A DNA stretch of 64,000 bases, taken from the NCBI GenBank assembly GCA_963726135.1, contig CAVSBE010000001.1, positions 507,931 through 571,930 on the forward strand, in the 5' to 3' direction. Shown here in pieces: positions 55,751-64,000 of this stretch. The translations under genes and the position numbers were made by a program. How positions within the stretch are numbered: the stretch's first letter is position 1; every line of letters starts with the position of its first letter. This DNA is from Bog-473 sp963726135. Its GTDB lineage: Bacteria > Actinomycetota > Acidimicrobiia > Acidimicrobiales > RAAP-2. The notes under the pieces are model-generated. The model searched no databases, was not told where the DNA came from, and saw only the letters and a list, made by a program, of their open reading frames with translations.

Positions 55751-56942
55751 TCAGCGTCCGATCGCGTAGAGGGTGCCCTTCTCGTCTCCGACGATGAGCG
55801 CGCCGCTGGCCGTCATGGCCGGATAGCTATCTATCGGCTCGCTCACGGGGAGGTCGAAGAGGAGGTGACCCGACCGGGAATACCCGTAGACGTGAGCGCC
55901 TTGCGTGCCGAAGTAGACGTTGCCGTGGGCATCGATGACCTGAGCCGCCCAGAGGCCCTGAAGCCCTTTGTCGATGGTCACCGGCCGCCCGGACGACGTC
56001 CGGACGACCTCGAGGTGTCCGGTGTTCCCGCCGAAGTAGGTGTTTCCGTCCGGACTGACCGAGGGGGAGGAGTACGACTGCGTGTTACGACGGACTCGCC
56101 ACTTGAGCCCGCCGGAAGGAGTGAAGGCGTACTCATACGGGTCGTTGGCTCCCACCACCACGGTGCCGTCCGCACCCACCGCGGCGGACACCTCGACGGC
56201 GCCCCTGAATGTGCGATGCCACGCGACGGTGCCTCTCGTCCCCTGGTCGCGCACGGCCACCAGCCGGTTGTCCGCCGTGGTCACGACCTCGCCGTCAGGT
56301 GCCACGACGGGGCTCCCGTACGACGACCGGCCGATGGAGAGCTGCCAGCGCACCTGCGGGACGGGCCCACCGACGTCGAGCGCCACGAGGTTCCCACCCG
56401 TCGTCCCGACGTAGACGCTTGACCCCGACTGGACCGGCGAAGTCAGAGCGGCACCGAAGGCATGCTGCCAGAGCAGCTGCCCGGAACTCGAGAGCAAGTA
56501 GAGCGAGTTGCCCGGTCCCGGCCACAGGACATCCCCCGCCGAAAGCACCAGGGGGCTGGTCGAGAGGTCCGACGGACCGGTGGACGTGCCCTGCCCTGTG
56601 AAGTGCCACTGGTCGGCACCCGTCGAGGGGTCCAGGGCGTAGAGCACGCCGGCATTGGTGGCGGCGTAAATCGTGCCGTCCGCACCGACGACTGGCCCCG
56701 GGGTGATGTTGCCCCCGAGGCCGCGTGTCCACTCGACGTGGCCGGTCGCCGGTCCGGTTGTCGATGACGTGCCGGTGTGCCGGGCATCGAACAACGCCAT
56801 TGGCCACGGCGCCCCGTCAGCCGAGGCTGGTGTAGCGGCAACAGGCAGCGGTTCGAACACCGCGCTGGCGCCGCAGAACCAGGGCGACGAAAGTGACCAG
56901 CGCGACGACCGTCAGTCGATCGATACCGCCTGGAGTGTGCAC
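55751..56942 (-). CDS. Secreted PQQ-like beta-propeller repeat protein (frameshift in signal peptide)
   Basis: GTG 56942 gives HTPGGIDRLTVVALVTFVAL, a signal peptide. One base is off near 56860, after which CGASAVFEPLPVAATPAS continues; the Cys may be a lipobox. About eight blades follow, with GPVVGADGTIYAATNAGVLY, SPLVLSAGDVLWPGPGNSLY and AVGADGTVVVGANDPYEYAF. No catalytic dehydrogenase residues are obvious, so it is probably a scaffold or binding propeller. It lies next to the molybdoenzyme genes and is divergent from the MMPL gene. Confidence 0.78.
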
Positions 56943-57075
56943 GGTCGAATCGTATTGTTGGGTCCTCCGCACGGCGCCCGCGATTTGCTTACGAATATCT
57001 AAATCTTTGCGGGCGGCCCACAAGCCGGCCTCGCCCGCGCTTCCACCGCGCGAGGCGAACCGTAGGGTTCCACGT

Positions 57076-59349
57076 GTGCTCTCGACGATGCTGCGCACCG
57101 TAGTCCGGTATCGCTGGCCGGTCGTCGCGTTCTGGGTGTCCGCCACCGTCGCCTCCGTCGTGCTGCTGCCCTCCGCTGGCCAGTGTCGTGCGCAACGACA
57201 CGGCGTCGTTCCTCCCGGCCAACGCGCCGAGCGTCCTGGCGGCCAAGTTGGCCGCCCCGTTCCTGGCCCCGAGCGGCGCAACCGGCGTGCTCGTTGCGAC
57301 GGACACCGCTGGACCTCTGACGCCCGCGGACCTGTCCGCGATCAAGGTGGTGGAGGACCGCGCCCTCCGATCGCCACTCGTCGTCTCCGTCGGCGGGGGC
57401 GCGGTCTCAGTCGACGGACAGGCGTACTCCGCCCAGGTGCGTTTTGCTGCCTCCACCGCGGGCGGGGGCAGTGCGGGGCGCGACGCTGTGAACGCCGTCC
57501 GCGACGCGTTCGGCGTGCCGCGCGACCCGCGGCTCTCGCTGTACCTCACCGGCTCGCTGCCGATCCTGGTCGATCAGCAGGCGGCGGCGGTGCGCACCGA
57601 GGCCATCGCGGTCGTGGGCACGATCCTGCTCATCATTGTCCTGCTCGCGCTCGCGTTCCGTGCCGTCCTCGCACCACTCGTCGCGCTGGCACCCGCCGGC
57701 CTCGCGTTAGCGCTGGCGGGACCGCTCATCGCCGAGTCGACCCACGTCGGCGTCGACATCTCCTCCTTGTTGCAGCTTCTTCTGACGGCGTTGGTGCTCG
57801 GCGCGGGCACCGATTACGGCCTCTTCCTCCTGTTCCGCTACCGGGAGAATTTGGCGGCCGGCATGCCCACCGACGAGGCGATCGTGGCCGCGGGCTCGCG
57901 GGTGGGGACGTCCATCACCTTTTCCGCGTTGACCGTCGTCTGCGCGCTCCTCAGCCTCCTGCTGGCGAGCTTCGGCCTCTACCGCGGGGTGGGTCCGGGA
58001 CTGGCCATCGGCATCGGCATCGTGCTGCTGGTCGAGCTCACCCTTCTGCCGGCCTTGCTTTCCATCGTCGGCCCCCGGCTGTTCTGGCCGTCGCGCGCTG
58101 CGCTCAGAGTTCGGGAGGTGCCGGCGTCTGGGGACGAATCGCAAGCCGCGTCGTGCGGCAGCCGGTGCGCGCCCTCGTCGGCGGGGTGCTCATCCTGGGC
58201 GCGCTCTCCGCCTTCCTGGTCGGGTACGCGCCATCGGGCTTCGACCCCGGGGGTGCCATCGCCGGCTCGGACTCGAGCCTGGGGGAGGTGGTTTTGGCAG
58301 ACCACTTCGGTGAGATCGCCGTGGGCGCCACCGACATCGTGTTCCGGTTCCCCTCCTCGGTGTGGACTGCCCCCTTCCTGCTCGACCGGGCCGAGGACGA
58401 GCTGTGGACGTCGGGGCGCTTCTCCTCGGTGACGGGCCCCCTCGATGCCGGCGGGCGCTATCTCCCGCCGCGAGCATTGGCCCGCCTCTACGCCACCCTC
58501 GGGCCGCCGGAGCGCCTGCCGCTGGTGGACACCAAGGCGCTGGGCGGTCTGCCGGCCTCCCTCTACGCCGCCTACCGGGTCACCGCGCAGTACGTGACGG
58601 AGGACGGCCGAACCGTCCTCTACCAGACGTCGCTCCGGGCGGGCTCGGCTGGCAGCACGGCGGCGATGCAGGCAATCCCGTCCGTGCGTGCAGCAGTGTC
58701 CGAGGTCGCTCGGTCGGTCGGGGCGACGCAGTGGGGAGCGGCAGGACAGGCGCCCGGCGCTGCCGACGTGAGCACCATCTCGGGCCAGGACGTGGTGCGC
58801 ATCCTCCCGGTCGTGGTGCTGGTCCTCGCCTTGCTCCTCGGACTGCTGCTGCGCAGCGTGGTGGCACCGCTCTACCTCGTCGCCAGCGTGGTGCTCTCCT
58901 ACACTGCGTCGCTCGGTCTCGCCGTGCTCATCTTCGTCACGATCGGCGGGCAGCTCGGGATCAACTTCACGCTGCCGTTCTTCATGTTCGTCTTCATCAT
59001 GGCTCTGGGAGAGGACTACAACATCCTCGTCATGAGCAGGATCAAGGAGGAAACGACCGGATTCCCCCTCCGGGCCGCGGTCCCTCGTGCGCTCGCCACG
59101 ACCGGGACGACGGTCACGACGGCCGGACTGATTCTCGCCGGCACGTTCGGCGTGCTCGCCCTGACGACGACCGGGCAGGTGCGCCAGATCGGGACCGGGC
59201 TGGCGCTGGGCATCCTCCTCGACACTTTTCTGGTGCGGACGCTGCTCGTGCCGTCGACCGTGGTGCTGCTCGGCGCCTGGAACTGGTGGCCGCTGCGCGC
59301 CTGGACCAAGGCTCCGTCCGTCCGCGAAGGGGATGGGCAGTCCCCTTAG
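57076..59349 (+). CDS. MMPL-family transporter (RND superfamily; frameshifted)
   Basis: GTG 57076 starts MLSTMLRTVVRYRWPVVAFW. Frame changes near 57180 and 58120. There are two homologous halves, each with a porter domain and helices. LGAGTDYGLFLLFRYRENL and MALGEDYNILVMSRIKEE carry the Asp-Tyr proton-relay pairs of MMPL proteins (TM4 and TM10). About 755 aa, shorter than mycobacterial MmpL lipid exporters. The cargo may be a lipid or hydrophobic molecule. Its stop overlaps the end of a minus-strand fragment by 4 nt. Confidence 0.83.
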   Translation: MLSTMLRTVVRYRWPVVAFWVSATVASVVLLPSAGQCRAQRHGVVPPGQRAERPGGQVGRPVPGPERRNRRARCDGHRWTSDARGPVRDQGGGGPRPPIATRRLRRRGRGLSRRTGVLRPGAFCCLHRGRGQCGARRCERRPRRVRRAARPAALAVPHRLAADPGRSAGGGGAHRGHRGRGHDPAHHCPARARVPCRPRTTRRAGTRRPRVSAGGTAHRRVDPRRRRHLLLVAASSDGVGARRGHRLRPLPPVPLPGEFGGRHAHRRGDRGRGLAGGDVHHLFRVDRRLRAPQPPAGELRPLPRGGSGTGHRHRHRAAGRAHPSAGLAFHRRPPAVLAVARCAQSSGGAGVWGRIASRVVRQPVRALVGGVLILGALSAFLVGYAPSGFDPGGAIAGSDSSLGEVVLADHFGEIAVGATDIVFRFPSSVWTAPFLLDRAEDELWTSGRFSSVTGPLDAGGRYLPPRALARLYATLGPPERLPLVDTKALGGLPASLYAAYRVTAQYVTEDGRTVLYQTSLRAGSAGSTAAMQAIPSVRAAVSEVARSVGATQWGAAGQAPGAADVSTISGQDVVRILPVVVLVLALLLGLLLRSVVAPLYLVASVVLSYTASLGLAVLIFVTIGGQLGINFTLPFFMFVFIMALGEDYNILVMSRIKEETTGFPLRAAVPRALATTGTTVTTAGLILAGTFGVLALTTTGQVRQIGTGLALGILLDTFLVRTLLVPSTVVLLGAWNWWPLRAWTKAPSVREGDGQSP

Positions 59350-59539
59350 CCGCGGTTGTCGGCCAGGGGGACGATCTCGAGGACCCCGTCGAAGGCGCCA
59401 GTGACGAACAGCGTGCCCGTCTCCGGTCGACGGCGATGCCGTAGAGGTTTCCCCGGGAGGGAAGTCGGCGAACGTGTCCAGGTGCGCGATAGACCGGCAG
59501 ACGACAGGGCGCCGGGCTCGCGAGCACGACCGTCATCAC
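59346..59539 (-). CDS. Short NHL/SMP-30-like C-terminal fragment (frameshifted)
   Basis: It starts at the ATG/GTG overlapping the epimerase stop (TGATG). It encodes VVLASPAPCRLPVYRAPGHV, then RGNLYGIAVDR. After one missing base near 59425, TGTLFVTGAFDGVLEIVPL runs to a TAA at 59346. This looks like one blade plus tail of an NHL or SMP-30 propeller. About 63 aa is far too short for the family, so it is a truncated or vestigial gene kept in the operon. Confidence 0.45.
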
Positions 59540-60600
59540 GCTCCCGCGGCGGCCGTCCTCAGCTCGGCCGTGGCGAACTCGGCCATGCCGCGCGCGAAGG
59601 GAATCAAGGCCTTGAAGCCGAGCAGACGGTGGGCTCGCTCCGGCGAGGCGGTGACGTGGCGCACATCGGCCAGCCGGTACGCGCCGTTCACCACCGGCAG
59701 CGGATGACCGGGCCCGTACGCGTCGCCCAGCGCCCGGGCCAGGTCTGCCACCGTGTGCACCACGCCGCTGGCGACGTTGAAAGCGCCCTGGACCGCGTCC
59801 GGCGCGAGGAGGGCCGCCTCGTTGGCCAATGCCACGTCGGCCACGTGGATGAAGTCACGCCGCTGGCCGCCGTCCTCGTACACCAACGGCGCCTCGCCCC
59901 TCTCGTACGCGCTTCGGAAGATGCTCGCCACGCCGGCATACGGGGTGTCACGGGGCATGCGTGGGCCGTAGACGTTGTGATAGCGCAACGCGCACAGGCT
60001 GCTGCCCGTCTCCCGTGCGAAGGCCTCGCAGAGGTGCTCCTGCTGCAGCTTGGTCGCGGCGTACACGCTGCGCGGGTCGAGTGGTGAGTCCTCGTCGAGG
60101 TCCAGCGGGCGCAGGGTGGCAGCACAGCGAGAGCAGCGGGGGTCGAACCGCCCTGCCTCGAGGTCGTCCTTCAACCGGGGCGCTGGGTGCACCCGCCCGT
60201 GCGCGGCGCACTCATACGCACCCTCGCCGTAGACCACCATGCTGGAGGCCACGACAAGGCGACCCTGCCACCGGCGCTCGTATAAGCACCGCAACAAGAC
60301 CGCGGTTGCCGTGTCGTTGTCCTGGACGTAGGCGGTGACGTCGCGGAAGTCGACGCCGAGGCCGACCCGTGCCGCCTGATGGCTCACCGCGTCCACGCCG
60401 GCCACGGCGCGCGCCGTTGCGTCGGCGTCGGCCACGTCGGCCCAGACGTACTCCGCTTCGGGGTTGAGGTACGCCGGCATGACGGCGTGGGCACTCGACG
60501 AGAGGTTGTCGAGCACCCGGACCTGGTGGCCGCGCGAGACGAGGAGGTCGACCACAGCCGACCCGATGAAGCCGGCGCCACCGGTGACAAGTACGCGCAT
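59536..60600 (-). CDS. NAD-dependent epimerase/dehydratase (nucleotide-sugar, dTDP-rhamnose-4-epimerase-like)
   Basis: 354 residues, intact. MRVLVTGGAGFIGSAVVDLL is the NAD motif, VVASSMVVYGEGAY the Ser region, and SVYAATKLQQEHL the Tyr-x-x-x-Lys. An insertion with Cys/His (YECAAHG and DPRCSRCAATL) before the active-site Tyr resembles the metal-binding insert of some bacterial UDP/dTDP-sugar epimerases. Its ATG overlaps the DUF2064 stop by one base, so the two are translationally coupled. Confidence 0.9.
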   Translation of the reverse strand: MRVLVTGGAGFIGSAVVDLLVSRGHQVRVLDNLSSSAHAVMPAYLNPEAEYVWADVADADATARAVAGVDAVSHQAARVGLGVDFRDVTAYVQDNDTATAVLLRCLYERRWQGRLVVASSMVVYGEGAYECAAHGRVHPAPRLKDDLEAGRFDPRCSRCAATLRPLDLDEDSPLDPRSVYAATKLQQEHLCEAFARETGSSLCALRYHNVYGPRMPRDTPYAGVASIFRSAYERGEAPLVYEDGGQRRDFIHVADVALANEAALLAPDAVQGAFNVASGVVHTVADLARALGDAYGPGHPLPVVNGAYRLADVRHVTASPERAHRLLGFKALIPFARGMAEFATAELRTAAAGA

Positions 60601-61232
60601 CAGACCGCCGCCAGGGTTCTGCGGCACGCTTCGGCGAAGCGGGTGCCCGGTGCTTCGTACGCCACCGCCAGCGCGTCGTCCATGTGGTCGACATCGCGCA
60701 AGCGAGGCAGCCGGACCGGGTCGTGGCCGAGGTCGCGCAACCGGCGATCCTGGGCGGACCCGGTCCACGGGGTGCTCATCGGCACCCCGATAAAGACGGC
60801 GGGGTCCGGCTGCCGCAGGCCCAGCGCCCACCAGCCGCCGTCTTCCGCGAGGCCGAGAGCGGCGGTGCCGCTTGGCACCATGAGCCGTTGCAGGCAGTCG
60901 TCGAGGAGCTCGGCTGTGACCTGGGGCGTGTCCATGCCGATCTGGATCCCCGGGCCCCCCGCACGGTCCCATGCCGCGGCCAGCCGCTCGTCGAGACCGC
61001 GACCCTGCTGGGCGAACACCTCGAAGCCGGCGGGGAGCCATGGTCCGGGCCGGCCGTCGAGGGCGAGCAGGCGGCGGCCCGCGCCGCACCTGGCCACCGC
61101 CTCGAGCGTGTCGGCCAGCGCCGCCTCGGCCAGCTCGGCCGCCTGGGCCGCGGTGCACGGAGGACACAGCCGGGTCTTGACGCGGCCGGGCACCGGCTCT
61201 TTGGCTACCACCAGCACATGCAGGTCCCTCAC
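60600..61232 (-). CDS. DUF2064/TIGR04282 family glycosyltransferase-like protein
   Basis: 210 residues from GTG 61232, which overlaps the GT2 stop (GTGA). LHVLVVAKEPVPGRVKTRL is the nucleotide-binding start of the DUF2064 (CofC/GT-A-like) fold. IQIGMDTPQVTAELLDDCLQ and AALGLAEDGGWWALGLR are its DxxP and DGG motifs. Members sit beside GT2 genes in actinobacteria and may make or transfer an activated sugar; the reaction is not established. Confidence 0.85.
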   Translation of the reverse strand: MRDLHVLVVAKEPVPGRVKTRLCPPCTAAQAAELAEAALADTLEAVARCGAGRRLLALDGRPGPWLPAGFEVFAQQGRGLDERLAAAWDRAGGPGIQIGMDTPQVTAELLDDCLQRLMVPSGTAALGLAEDGGWWALGLRQPDPAVFIGVPMSTPWTGSAQDRRLRDLGHDPVRLPRLRDVDHMDDALAVAYEAPGTRFAEACRRTLAAV

Positions 61233-61863
61233 CGCAGAACCCTGCCCATGTCGCGCACGGCCCGCGCCGGTGCCTCGGACCGTCCCGGTGACCTTGGAGC
61301 GCCCCACTCGGCAGCGGTAGGTGACCTCCACCTCCTCGATGCACCACCCGGCCCGCGCCGCGGACACGACCATCTCGAGCGGCCATCCGAATCGACGGTC
61401 GCGCAGGTCGAGGGAGAGCAACGCGGCGCCGGCGCGCCGCCCGCATCGGCCCCAGGTCGCGCAGAAGCGGGCCGCCTCGGCGGCCGAGCTCCCGGCAGAG
61501 GAAGCGGTTGGCCAGCCGGGGGACGGCTGGCCACGCACCCGGCTCGGCGGCCCGGGCACCCAATACGAGGTCGGCGGTGCCGGCGGCGACCCCCTCGACC
61601 ACCAAGGGCAACTGCAGCGGGTCCAGGCTGGCGTCGGCGTCCATGAACGCCACGAGGTCGCGCTCGGCGTGGGTCAGGCCGGCGAAGCACGCCGCGCCGA
61701 AGCCAGGCCGGGGCTCGGTCACCACTTCGACACCGAAGCGACGCGCCACCTCGGCCGAGCCGTCGGTCGAGCCGTTGTCAACGACGAGGGCGCGGTAACC
61801 CGCCGGCATGCGCCCGAGCACCCAGGGCAGTGCCTCCGCCTCGTTGAGCACGGGCAGGATCAC
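61229..61863 (-). CDS. Family 2 glycosyltransferase (frameshifted)
   Basis: GTG 61863 starts VILPVLNEAEALPWVLGRM. VDNGSTDGSAEVAR binds the nucleotide, LVAFMDADASLDP is the DxD region, and LVLGARA follows. Frame changes near 61470 and 61290 separate the core from RFGWPLEMVVSAARAGWCIE and the VRDMGRVLR end. About 210 aa, similar to polyprenyl-phosphate sugar transferases of the DPM/DPG type but without C-terminal helices. Coupled to DUF2064. Confidence 0.83.
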
Positions 61864-61899
61864 GTCGACCTTGGACGAGAATGCGGCCCGACAGCCTAG

Positions 61900-63516
61900 T
61901 CACCCATGTCCACCCCCTTCACGGGGCGCCGGCGTGCGGTCACGGACGAAGACGAGCAAGGGACGCTGCGGCAGATCGGTGACCGGGAAGAAGGCGTTCC
62001 CCGTGACGGCGGGCTGCGCCAGGAGGTGGTAGTCCGTCCCGAGCTCCCCTTGGAGATTGCGCTCGTCCCCGGGGTCGTCGAGGATGACGGCGCCGACGCC
62101 TGGGGCCAGGAGGGCGCGGTGCATGCTCTCGATCAGCAACCGTTGGGCCTCGCTCGGACCCGCACGCTCGATGTCGTCCGCGGCCTCCTCGTCTGCCACC
62201 GTCCCTTTGCCCGCCAGAACGCCGTAGTAGGGATGGTCGAAGACGAGCACCTCTCCCGGGAGGTGGCGGATCAGCGCGATGACGTGTGCGCCGGCGCCGG
62301 CGTCGGCCCGGGTCGGGATCTGCCGGCCCACACGGTAGCCGATGTGGTGGAGCTGCGCCGCGAGCACGAGCGCAAGGAAGATCGAGGCCGCCACGCGCAG
62401 CGCGACGTGCGGGTGGCGCCGCAGTCAGCGCGACGGCGCCCCCAAAGGCGAGCGCGACCGCGGCGTAGGCGGGCATCAACACGTCGTCAAACCCGCCGTT
62501 GTGCAGGCGGCCGAGCCACGCCGCTCCGAGCAAGCCGGCGACCCCGGCCATCCAGAAGCCTGCCCGCGACCCGAGCACGCCGAGACGGTGTCGCTCCTGT
62601 ATGAGTAGGGCGCCTCCGGCGACCACGACGAGGCCCACTCCCACGCGAACGGCTTGAGGATGCTCAATTGCCAGAAGAACCGGAGATTCTCACCGACCCA
62701 GCCCTGCGACCGCAGCTCTCCGAAGACGTAGTACTGGTACCAGCCGTGCGTGAATGCGTCGAGGACGATCGTGGAGCCGAGGACGAGACCGACCAGCGTG
62801 GCGAGGGCGCTGACGCCGGCGGCCCGGCGCGCCACGAGGAGCCAGGCGACGACGGGAGCAGCCACAACCAGCCCATCCTGCTTGGTGAAGAAGGACAGGA
62901 AGAACAGCACCCCCACGATCACGCCGTCACGGTGCGACCGCGCCCGTCGGGACCTCGCTAGCGCCCACAAGGTGAATGCGAGGAAGAGCGAGTCGACCCG
63001 GCCGATGTCGGCCCATGCCCCCGCAAGGCGGAAGGTGGCCGCGTACACGCCGGCGGCCACGACGGCGGCCACCCGGTCCGAGTCTCGTCGGCCACCATGC
63101 GGTAGAGCGAGCCACAGGACAGCCAGCGACGCTGTGAACGAGACCAGCCGCAGCGGCGTGAAGCCGATGCCCGTGACCTCGGCGACCGCAGCGGACACCC
63201 AGAAGTAGAGAGGCGTGTAGTGCCACGGGGTGAAGTGCATGGACGGGGGCCCGTAGATCCCATGACCCGACACGACGCGGTGCACGACCTCGACCGACCC
63301 TCCCTCCATCCACTCGAGCTCGTAGGGGTAGGCGATCCGGTGGGCCACGACGAAGAGGTAGCGGGCCACTGGGACAAGGCTGAGGACGACGAGCACGGTT
63401 CCGACGAGCAGCTCCGCCACACGGCCGAATGGGAGCCGCCGCCGTCTCAGGGACGACGAAAAGGTCCTTGCAGTGGTGTCCAGGACGGAAGGGTGGGCGG
63501 TAGTGGCCGCGGTCAT
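61900..63516 (-). CDS. GT-C fold membrane glycosyltransferase, ArnT/PMT-like (two frameshifts)
   Basis: ATG 63516 (GAGGA 9 nt upstream) overlaps the stop of the upstream gene. After TM1 (VAELLVGTVLVVLSLVPVA) the loop YPYELEWMEGGSVEVV carries the acidic residues expected for the polyprenyl-phosphate-sugar site. About ten helices follow. Frame changes near 62640 and 62415 lead to WMAGVAGLLGAAWLGRLHNG and then the soluble tail (LPGEVLVFDHPYYGVLAG to 61900). It probably adds sugars from polyprenyl carriers to envelope glycans. Confidence 0.8.
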
Positions 63517-63970
63517 TGGACGCGTCCTCGCCAGCGGGCCCGGCGCACCAGGTAGAGCACCGCCGAGAGGCGGAGAGCCGGCAACGGCGAGGAGCCAGCG
63601 CAGCAAGTAGACCGATTCGTGCAGCCCGCTCGCCCTGGCGTAGTCACGGTCGGAGAGGCGTAACACCAGCGGGAAGGTGATCAGCAACAACAAGCCCGAG
63701 ATCACCGCCGGGACACGCACGTGGTTCATCCGCGCCGGGCCCTGCGACGCGGCGACTCTCTCCGTCGGCGGCTGGTGAGCAACGGTCGAGCGCGGAGTAG
63801 AGCGGAAGGAATACAAGGTCGTGAAGAACGATAGCCCCGGCGAACCACAAGAGGAGCCAGCCCGGGTGTGACGCCCCGAAGATCAGCGTGAGCAGATAGC
63901 CGGCGAAGGCAAAGCCGGCAGTCATCAACAGGGCGTAGCGGGACCGGCGCCGTAGAGTCGCCGGAACCAC
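63513..63970 (-). CDS. Small integral membrane protein (frameshifted)
   Basis: The first frame from GTG/ATG 63970 reads ALLMTAGFAFAGYLLTLIFG and WLLLWFAGAIVLHDLVFLPL. After a change near 63790 the next frame gives NHVRVPAVISGLLLLITFPL, RLSDRDYARASGL and YLLRWLLAVAG. A last change near 63590 gives ALRLSAVLYLVRRARWRGR and a TGA overlapping the GT-C start. Four helices. Function unknown; the gene leads the glycan operon inside the window and may extend beyond 63970. Confidence 0.6.
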
Positions 63971-64000
63971 GAACGCGGGCGTTGATCCGTGCCGACGGAC

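Overview
The window is high-GC actinobacterial DNA. The most telling lineage signal is a family of secreted proteins carrying 42-residue repeats of the type GYW-x-VASDGG-[VI]-F-[SAT]-[FY]-G, which I associate with Acidimicrobiia. WhiB-like, MMPL, rifampicin phosphotransferase, DHA2-type MFS, ECF sigma and GH76 genes fit an actinobacterium. Genus and species cannot be read from the sequence.

Layout. 0-9 kb: intact metabolic genes (two SDRs, a RibD-like reductase, an ECF sigma factor with a SnoaL-like tail, an MFS exporter, a dimethylformamidase-like protein) with remnants of TauD and CBS genes between them. 9-35 kb: an accessory stretch with a GH76 mannanase, a broken SGNH/repeat protein, rifampicin phosphotransferase behind an RAE-like palindrome, an APC permease, a GH78 rhamnosidase, a TMEM175-like channel, SOS-controlled dinB, an NAD-epimerase, a cNMP-binding protein, a lipoprotein, a tyrosine recombinase, an IS110 element with a strongly structured leader (candidate bridge RNA), a MarR/cupin/VOC cluster, a GDSL hydrolase with six repeats and a PPOX protein. 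Two truncated tRNA-Met 3' halves, at 10.16 and 35.45 kb and in the same orientation, bracket this stretch. 36-44 kb: large secreted proteins: a galactose-oxidase-like copper enzyme with duplicated end domains, an Ig-like repeat protein, a second SGNH/repeat protein, and a WhiB-like gene.

44.4-57 kb is a molybdenum island. A cytoplasmic sulfite-oxidase-like enzyme with an FAD reductase (minus strand) faces moeA, mog/moaB, moaE, moaA, moaD, moaC and modABC (plus strand). Then come a HTH-Mop regulator, a b-type cytochrome, a Tat-type sulfite-oxidase-like enzyme and a PQQ-like propeller protein (minus strand). The island thus holds molybdate uptake, cofactor synthesis, regulation and two client enzymes with different redox partners. 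57-64 kb: an MMPL transporter, then a translationally coupled minus-strand envelope-glycan operon (membrane protein, GT-C, GT2, DUF2064, epimerase, short NHL-like fragment).

More than twenty recognisable genes are interrupted by one or more single-base frame changes, often in G/C runs, with conserved residues intact on both sides. Genes in the first 10 kb are clean and the 44-64 kb part is worst. I read most of these as sequence or assembly indels, not biology. Affected genes are annotated as whole loci with the break position given.
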